Under the pieces are notes generated by a model. That model searched no databases, was not told where the DNA came from, and worked only from the letters and a program-made list of their open reading frames with translations. A stretch of 64,000 bases of DNA from Tubiluchus corallicola (Eukaryota; Priapulida; Priapulimorpha; Priapulimorphida; Tubiluchidae), in the NCBI GenBank assembly GCA_030141605.1, contig JAQGDQ010001002.1:1-64000 (forward strand), read 5' to 3'. Each line of letters opens with the position of its first letter. The first letter of the stretch is position 1. This document shows, piece after piece, positions 57,636 to 64,000 of this stretch. The position numbers were made by a program, and so were the translations under genes.

Positions 57636-60600
57636 GTAAGTTATATTTTTACAATAGCACAAGCTTATCCATCGAAAATGGCTTCATAATTTATTTACAA
57701 TTATAAACTTTTTAGATTATTAATGTAAGTCTAACGTAGTTTCAGCCGTTATAAATGGCAATGTTTAATTAGCTGTTATTCGCCCGTCGTCAATAACAAC
57801 GGACGTTAATGCCATTAACCGGACCTCTTCATTAACAACGAGCATTAGCGACCATTAACAGTCGTGTCATCGTTAACAACACTACTAAAACACAATGGAA
57901 AAGCAACGAATTATGAACGACGGTATACAATAAATAACTTTGTCCCGCTTTTAGATTAAGTTTATTTTATTAAGGGCAATTTTATTCACATAATGTAATT
58001 ATGCCATGGTTGCATGCTGCGCAACCAAAATGTGGCATTCTTTTAACGTGGACTGTCAACGTCTTTGCCTGGACCATTTTATATGTATCCACATTTTACT
58101 ATCTATGTCACTATTCATATTTTGGTCTGCAAACAAGTAGTGACATGATACGTATAATTTAGTCCAGGCAAAGATAATGACAGTCCAATTTATGCTACAT
58201 TTTGACTAGGCATTATTGCGTTAATTCATTATGACTCTTGATTGCCAGAATTTTTATAAACCATTGGGGTTTATTTTACCAGTTATTACCAATTGCGGGC
58301 TGAAAAATTGTGGCCTAGTGATGTCGAAGTAACGGTATATTTATTTGCCAGCTAATTTGGGAAAGTATTGATACCATAAGTATCCGCCTACTGTCATGTG
58401 TGCAGGTGGCACTGTTGGATTGTGTGCTACAAGGGGGAATTCTTAGGCCTGCTCTATCGTACTGGGCAGCTAGCTTAGGTGGTACAGGATGGGATTATTA
58501 ATCGCCGGTATCGGGTTCAAATCCCGACAATTTTTCAGTGTTTCCTTTCTTCAACTCTTTACCACCCACAATGGTTAATAATTGGTTAAGTAAACCGCAA
58601 TGATTTATAAAACTTTTGGCAATCGCAGTCATAATTAATTAATGATATCGTTAGTTGTTAACTAATTTGGAAAACGCATTCACATTTTCTGTAGGTATGT
58701 CTGGACGATTCCATTTACCTACACAACAACGCATGCGCCTTCCGAACCACAGTTAAAATGGCTGACAACAAAAACAGGTAGGTGTCAGTTCTTTAGATCT
58801 TCGAAAGTGCTTGGTTTCAAGAGGATCGAGTTTCTAATTTGAACAGAATAAACAGTAAAATTCAGCGTAAAGACTGAGGACATGATGTCTCCTCTACAAT
58901 TAGCTATCTCAAGTTACCTTGCACTTAGTCTTAATCACAATTCACATCAAGTTTGTCGAATTACATACCGTAATAGAGTAATTCCGTAATAGAGTAATAA
59001 TGGGGTTATTAAAGTTTATATTTCTAGAAATTAGAGTAATCTATAATTAGAGCTTGTACGTATGTGGTAAAAAGTGTGGTACAGATAAGTCAGTACGTAT
59101 TTATTGCCATGGAATGTATCTCAAATGGAGCAACTTTCTAATGCCATCATGATAGCTAACTCTGAATTTATCCATAATAAACCAACACTGTATTATTCAG
59201 TCTGTTATCAGAGTATGACTAAATGTTAAAGCTGCTTAATATGGTTAACAGATCGAACTATATTGTTTCAAACCTATTTCAAACATAAGATTAGATAAGA
59301 TAATATAAATTTTATTTAACGTCGAACATTTACCTAAATAATGTGAGCAGTTAAAGCTCTTTATCGACAATATATAATTATAAAATAAATCGATAAAATA
59401 AAAGTAAAAATGGATCCTTAAGGAATCAAAATAATATATTGCTCTATCTGCTAACCATGATGAGCTTCAACATCATATTAGTCATATTCTGATAACAGAG
59501 TGAATGATATGATGCTGATCTATTATAGATAAACTATGTAGCTGATCTATTATAGAGTTTGCCATCATCATGGCATTAGAAAGTTGTTAAATGTGAGAAA
59601 CAATTGAGGTGTTTCCAAGAAGTGCACTGACTTAGTATCTTTCCTACACTTTCTACCACATACGTGAAGTTCTTATCATAGATTACTGTACTTTCTAGAA
59701 ATACAAACTTTAATAACCCCGTTGGAGTAAATTTGATTAACAGTGATCAAAGTTATGCCGCATTTTGGAATTGGGATTGCATGCATAGCATAATATTATA
59801 GGCTAGCTAGACTTTGTCAGTGTTTTATTTTTATATTTTTTCTGTACCGTAGCAGTTTGTACGAACTTTAAACATTAATTCATATTTCTTTGTTAAATAT
59901 CTTGTAAGATACGTTAATCTTTCTTGCTTAATACTGTAAATTATCCGGTTACTTTTACGGTCTTGTTACCGAATGAACATTAAGTGAATGAGCGAGTGAA
60001 TTTCTCAGTCTGACATCATATTAAACACTTTAAGCCCAGGGATTATTCAGTATTCTGATTAAACTGACATCAGATCATTCAGCTTAAGCTCAATATTGAT
60101 GGAACAAAACGCACAATTAAGTAAATTCGGATACCAAACTTGAAAGAGAGGAAATGCGAAAAACTTGAGACACTGCCTGGTATTGAACCGTGACCTTCCT
60201 CTTGAACTAGACGCCGCCTATGACCATTCGGTCAGTGTACATCCCACTGGTCTAGACAATCCAAAGTCCTGACATCCCACATAATTGGGCAAACAGAATT
60301 CAGCATTTCTAAAGCAGATCGCTCACACTGATTCTAACAAATATAGATATGCAGTGCACCAGTGGTCTAAGGCATCTGCCTTGTCAGAAGAGGTTCCCCA
60401 GTTCAAATCCATACTGTATCCCAACTTTACACATTTCCTGTTTTTTAAGGCTGCTTTAATTAATTTATGATCATTCGATCTTTAATAAAACTTTGTAGAT
60501 TATAATAATAATTATGCAAAACGTTATTTAGTTTGAGGATCAATGCCATATTAGTGTTAACCCTTTCAGTCCCAAATCATTTTTTTAATAAAAAAAATTT

Positions 60601-63111
60601 TGATTTGATACTTTTGTTCAATATGTCCATCTTATTTACACATAATAAATATTTTTTTCTACCTGTGCCCGTGTGCTAAATATAGCCTGTATCCCACGGG
60701 ATACATTGGGATTCAATGGTTGCTAAACATGATAAAAAGCAAATGCTGTATATTTGGAAATCTGAAGTTTATTCAATACATTTAATAAAGTCCTGGAAAT
60801 TTATCACAAAATTCTGACTTCTGTGGAATCTCAACATGGAATTTACATAATTAAAAAATCATGTCAAACATTTCGACAGTACTACTGCTGTCATCATTAG
60901 AGGTAAATTTTTACAAACATACAACCAGTTTATATACCACTGATATAAAAATATATAAAAATTTACCTCATTATATCAAAACACAATCTCAGCGGTAAAT
61001 TTTTATATATTTTTATATCAGTGGTAAATACACTGGTTGTAAAAATTTACCATTGATGACGACAGCAGAAGTACTATCGTCACGTTTGACATGATTTTTT
61101 AAACTATGTAAATTAAAAGTTTAAACAAAGATGTGATGTTTTAACTATAAATGCTTTTTTTAAGTACCTGTAGTAACACAAACTTTTGGTTCTTCTTTGT
61201 CTAACCCTTTCTTCTGTTCCTGTAAAATGCATGACGTCATCAGTGTCTTTTAGATATGCTATCGAATGCACCCAATAACAATGACTGGTTAATCGCAAAC
61301 TACGGATCGTATGGTTACTACAGAGTGAACTATGATGATAAAAATTGGGAGATGCTCATACATCAGTTAGAAATAAACCACAAGGTACATCTGTAATTTT
61401 AAAAGTTCATTTTTGCAATTTCCTCCCATGCTCTTACATCTCATAGATAAAATCACCGTCATTTAATCTTTTTAAACAATTCTTTTTACAAGTGGTGATA
61501 CAGTATATTGTGATTGCGATTGCGATACTCGACTCTCTCCACCTATCCGAGGCGGGCACCTTTATAGGGTGCAAAGTCTATTCTTCTTTAACGCTGATCT
61601 TTTATTTGTCTTTTCCAAGTTTAATGTCTTTATTTGTCTTTATCCTGTATTCCATAATTTCGTTCACTAGATTTCTAATTTCTAGCAATCCTTCCTTTTC
61701 ACTGTTCATTAATACATCTGAGTTCAAAATTTTTTCCATTCTCCATATCTATAACATCTAAGCATATGTTCAGTAGTGTCATCATCTTCCTCACACACTG
61801 GGCATAATAAATGATCCTTAAACTCATTCTTGTAGTTCCCTTTAACTTTAATCATATTCAGTCTTATTTTCAATATATCTTTAACCTCTTCTGGCTTGCA
61901 CGTGTCTATGTAATTTTGTCGTTTCTACTCGGTATGCCTTAAAAATCTTAATTTAGTGCTGCTCCTGCATTTTTCTGCAGTATATGATAGCTAAGAATAG
62001 TACGTGAGAGTTACTGTTTATTACTAGCACGTGATTGTATGCAATAGCTAGTGATAGCATGTAAAAACAAGTGAACGTGTGCGACAGCTAGCAGTATTAT
62101 ACTACAACTTGAGATAATATGTGGTAGCCAGCGGTAATACGTGATGGCTAGACATAGTATGTGATAGCTAGTGATAATACTGGTAGCTAGATATAATATG
62201 TTACAGCTAGTGATAGTACTGATAACTAGAGATAATATATGATATCTTGTGATAATACTGATAGCTAGAGATAATATGTGATAGCTAGCGATAGTACTGA
62301 TAGCTAGAGATAATATATGATATCTTGTGATAATAATGATAGCTAGAGATAATATGTTATAGCTATTAATAGTACTGATAGCTAGAGATAATATGTTATA
62401 GCTAATAATAATACTGATAGCTAGAGATAATATGTTACAGCTAGCGATAGTACTGATAGCTAGAGATAATATATGATATCTTGTAACAATACTGATAGCT
62501 AGAGATAATATGTTATAGCTAATACTAATACTGATAGCTAGAGATAATATGTTACAGCTAGCGATAGTACTGATAGCTAGAGATAATATATGATATATTG
62601 TGATAATACTGATAGCTAGAGATAAGATGTTATAGCTAATAATAATACTGATAGCTATCTATATCAGTATTATAGCCAGTGATAATATGTGATAGCTAGT
62701 GACAGTATGTGGTAGCTAGTAGTAGTACAAGACAGATACAGTGTGATAGCCTGCAAAAATGCATGAAGGCTAGTTGCAGTATGTGATAGCTAGTCGTAAT
62801 GTATGATAGCTAGTGATAATACGTGCATGTTGGTGATAGTATGTGATAGCTAGTGATAGCAGCAATGTTACTGTGAAAATGTGTCCCAGATCGTGGATTT
62901 TTGCTTAGGTACAGATTGAGCTGTAGCTATAAGCTGACTTTTGACACGTACCTATCTACAAATACTCTAACAATTCAGCAAGAGCAAAACACTAGCTAGG
63001 TAGGTAAAGTATCATTCATTAGATGGGCACCACACACGCTTTCCTATTTTTTCAGATTTTTGAAATCAGGACAAGAGCGAAACTACTCAGTGACGTATTC
63101 AACATTGCCAA
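57442..63111 (+). CDS. M1-family zinc aminopeptidase (aminopeptidase N-like), partial, four exons
   Basis: Exons 57442-57635, 58695-58777, 61254-61384 and 63056-63111 join in frame (phases 2, 1, 0 and 2) with GT/AG ends. They read through MMDTWTLQMGYPLVTVNR, then YVWTIPFTY, then WLIANYGSYGYYRVNYD and NWEMLI, then RAKLLSDVFNIAK. These are the post-catalytic beta-domain and the start of the C-terminal helical domain of aminopeptidase N-type enzymes. Those enzymes cleave N-terminal residues and are commonly type II membrane proteins (family knowledge). The GAMEN and HExxH exons were not found upstream and the C-terminal exons lie past the window. All four segments are undamaged, so a live gene is likely. 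The 5' part may lie beyond the satellite and retroelement cluster in a very long intron. Confidence 0.85.
57715..58027. other. Intron sequence, no feature recognised
   Basis: Contains a run of CATTAAC/GTTAATG words at 57775-57880 that suggests a decayed short repeat. Confidence 0.4.
58028..58212. mobile_element. Short inverted-repeat element (MITE-like)
   Basis: Ends CAAAATGTGGCAT and TATGCTACATTTTGA are inverted. Inside, GGACTGTCAACGTCTTTGCC and its complement (CAGGCAAAGATAATGACAGTCC region) pair. No coding sequence. Confidence 0.65.
58471..58530 (+). repeat. tRNA-like SINE head, well kept A and B boxes
   Basis: TAGCTTAGGTGG (58471-58482) and GGTTCAAATCC (58514-58524) with a perfect TCGGG/CCCGA T stem. 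The anticodon stem has a mismatch and no acceptor stem forms. The tail TTTTTCAGTGTTTCC is not tRNA. Confidence 0.6.
58695..58777 (+). CDS. Aminopeptidase exon: YVWTIPFTY segment
   Basis: TTTTCTGTAG precedes it and GTAGGT follows. The frame continues from the preceding exon (AA|G) and ends one base into the next codon. Confidence 0.85.
58985..59738. mobile_element. Foldback element with arms of about 230 bp
   Basis: The left arm from 58985 (GGGGTTATTAAAGTTTATAT, TTCTAGAAA, CGTATGTGGTA) pairs with the right arm ending near 59735. Inner parts ACTTTCTAATGCCATCATGA and CTGTTATCAGA also pair. The spacer is about 59230-59440. No transposase frame. Confidence 0.75.
59740..60165. other. Intron sequence, no feature recognised
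   Basis: Unique AT-rich DNA with no splice-linked frame. Confidence 0.4.
60177..60236 (-). repeat. tRNA-like SINE head (Ser/Leu type), minus strand
   Basis: On the minus strand GACCGAATGGTCATAGGCGG resembles the long-D-loop start of Ser/Leu tRNAs and GGTTCAATACC is a B box. There is no acceptor stem. Confidence 0.5.
60352..60412 (+). repeat. tRNA-like SINE head (Ser/Leu type), plus strand
   Basis: AGTGGTCTAAGGCATCTGCC and AGTTCAAATCC (60400-60410) match A and B boxes. It lies about 115 bases from the minus-strand head, so the two face opposite ways. Confidence 0.5.
60838..61118. mobile_element. Near-perfect palindromic MITE, about 280 bp
   Basis: The left half starts ATTTACATAATTAAAAAATC and the right half ends with its near complement. 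AAATCATGTCAAAC, CTGCTGTCATCAT, GGTAAATTTTTA and CCACTGATATAAAAATATAT pair throughout, leaving almost no spacer (centre about 60978). No coding sequence. Confidence 0.85.
61254..61384 (+). CDS. Aminopeptidase exon: GYYRVNYD segment
   Basis: GTCTTTTAG precedes 61254 and GTACAT follows 61384. It holds the family hallmark GYYRVNYD.NW. Confidence 0.9.
61500..61906 (-). pseudogene. Non-LTR retrotransposon 3' end (CCHC-type finger)
   Basis: On the minus strand from 61906 the frame reads ILKIRLNMIKVKGNYKNEF, then CPVCEEDDDTTEHMLRCYRY, the C-x2-C...H-x4-C finger found at the C-terminus of many LINE proteins. A frameshift in an A/T run after EWKKF is followed by a resumed frame (NSDVLMNSEKEG...) to a stop at 61602-61604. 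The 3' tail ends in TCGCAATCGCAATCACAAT. Confidence 0.75.
61985..62880. repeat. GATAGCTAG-rich minisatellite, about 46 bp higher unit
   Basis: TGATAGCTAGAGATAATAT alternates with GTTATAGCTA(A/G)... and ATACTGATAGCTAG. Units become irregular toward both ends. Confidence 0.95.
63056..63111 (+). CDS. Aminopeptidase exon: start of helical domain
   Basis: TTTTTTCAG precedes 63056 and GTAAGT follows 63111. It encodes IFEIRTRAKLLSDVFNIAK (last codon split), matching the RAQ.I.DAFNLA-type segment of the family. Confidence 0.85.
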
Positions 63112-63184
63112 GTAAGTTTTTAACTTCTCTATACATTTTACCAAGTGATAAAAACTTTTAGGACGTTGTGATTGTGTTCTGATG

Positions 63185-63305
63185 ATTGACGATGACGACG
63201 ACGACGATGACAACAACAATGACAACGACGAGGGCGACGGCGATGACGATGGTGATGACGACGATGATGGTGGTGATGATGATGATGATGATGATGATGA
63301 TGACT
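63185..63305. repeat. (GACGAT)n and (GATGAT)n microsatellite
   Basis: Impure GACGA/CAACAA units pass into pure GATGAT near 63275. Confidence 0.95.
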
Positions 63306-63419
63306 GTATTAAGCAAAACTCAAAATGAATGAAGTTATTAGAAAATACTGAAGCTTTAGGTGAATTTAATGGATGCTCATGACTTGTATTAGCACTAGTG
63401 AAGTATGTAAAGCATGAAA

Positions 63420-63660
63420 ATTTAAACTTCTCTGATGATTGTTAGGCGGAGACATTTTAACTGTAAGTCGCTTGAAACGAGTCTAAATAACATTGTGTAA
63501 AGTCTGGGAAAAAATCAGAGCATTCGTTGTGCACTCTTCAACAACTAAGCAAAAGTTTAAAACACTTTATTTTATCTTGTCAATAAGTTTAAAATACGTT
63601 TTTGGTGAATCAGTGATGCACACTGGGAAGGTGAGTCAGTTTGCGAGAACATTTTAAATT
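63420..63660 (-). repeat. Interspersed repeat (about 0.3 kb), copy 3
   Basis: The reverse complement shares AATTTAAAATGTTCTC, CCCAGTGTGCATCACTGATT, CACCAAAAACGTATTTTAAA and CTTATTGACAAGATA with copies 1 and 2. Confidence 0.65.
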
Positions 63661-64000
63661 ACTAAGAATTATCTTTTCTAATTACCTACGTCTTTCGAGC
63701 AGGAAGGGGCAGCGCAAATGCAACATGACATTGAGTGGAAAGTAATGTGGGATGTACTTTAAAATTGCCTCGGCTTCCTCTTTAAAGAGCATAGCCCTCT
63801 CAATGCCTACGTCACTTCTGCTCCCTCCTCCATGGAACTGGTGTCACTGTCACAGAGCAACACCCTCATTCTGCTTTACGATGTCAATCTCCAGTTCGTT
63901 TTATTGTAGCGTGCTCACTGCCACGCTGTAGTAAAGTTCCTATAACATGCAATCATTAAGAATTCATTGCTAGAACGCTTGCCTGCCTTTATTAAAAGGG
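63661..64000. other. No feature recognised at the window end
   Basis: Unique sequence; further aminopeptidase exons are expected downstream but none was identified here. Confidence 0.4.

Overview
This is an AT-rich, repeat-dominated, intron-rich nuclear window from an animal, most likely a marine invertebrate; I cannot name the phylum. The evidence is eukaryotic splice sites, an M1 aminopeptidase split over small exons, a two-finger MYT1-like C2HC protein, tRNA-derived SINE heads, non-LTR retrotransposon fragments, hAT-like and foldback DNA elements, a Penelope-like reverse transcriptase, and many micro-, mini- and satellite arrays. No prokaryotic operon, CRISPR array, rRNA or intact tRNA gene was seen.

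Layout. 0-4.7 kb holds simple repeats, a long AT hairpin, a LINE fragment and one copy of a 0.27 kb dispersed repeat. 4.7-14.6 kb holds the best complete gene model, on the + strand: a CCAAT/TATA promoter and donor site at 4.75-4.86 kb, a 31-nt non-coding microexon, and five coding exons for a 278-aa protein with two C-x5-C-x12-H-x5-C fingers, an Arg/Pro-rich middle and an acidic tail. 15-25.2 kb is mostly tandem arrays (47, 49, 55 and 89 bp units), a hAT-like element and a pair of inverted repeats. 25.7-28.0 kb carries a rearranged inverted paralogue of the finger gene that lacks the second-finger exon. 28.4-40.2 kb is a field of minisatellites organised as a large direct duplication (about 30.6-35.4 and 36.7-40.2 kb).

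40.7-55.5 kb is a cluster of one Penelope-like retroelement family. A near-complete 10.8 kb copy codes on the minus strand. It has direct terminal repeats of about 0.9 kb, three diverged tandem monomers of about 0.6 kb ahead of ORF1, a 383-aa ORF1 and an RT ORF of about 812 aa with no GIY-YIG endonuclease visible. An inverted solo repeat and an internally deleted second copy follow. The cluster abuts a 1.7 kb pentanucleotide satellite (55.5-57.2 kb) whose unit variants differ from one another only by transitions.

57.4-63.1 kb contains four + strand exons of an M1-family (aminopeptidase N-like) zinc aminopeptidase, downstream of its catalytic domain. Its 5' and 3' exons are outside the window or were not found. 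Its introns hold foldback/MITE elements, SINE heads, a LINE 3' end and a GATA-type repeat. Exon joins were read by hand from splice consensus and frame continuity; repeat boundaries are approximate to about 10-20 bases unless stated.
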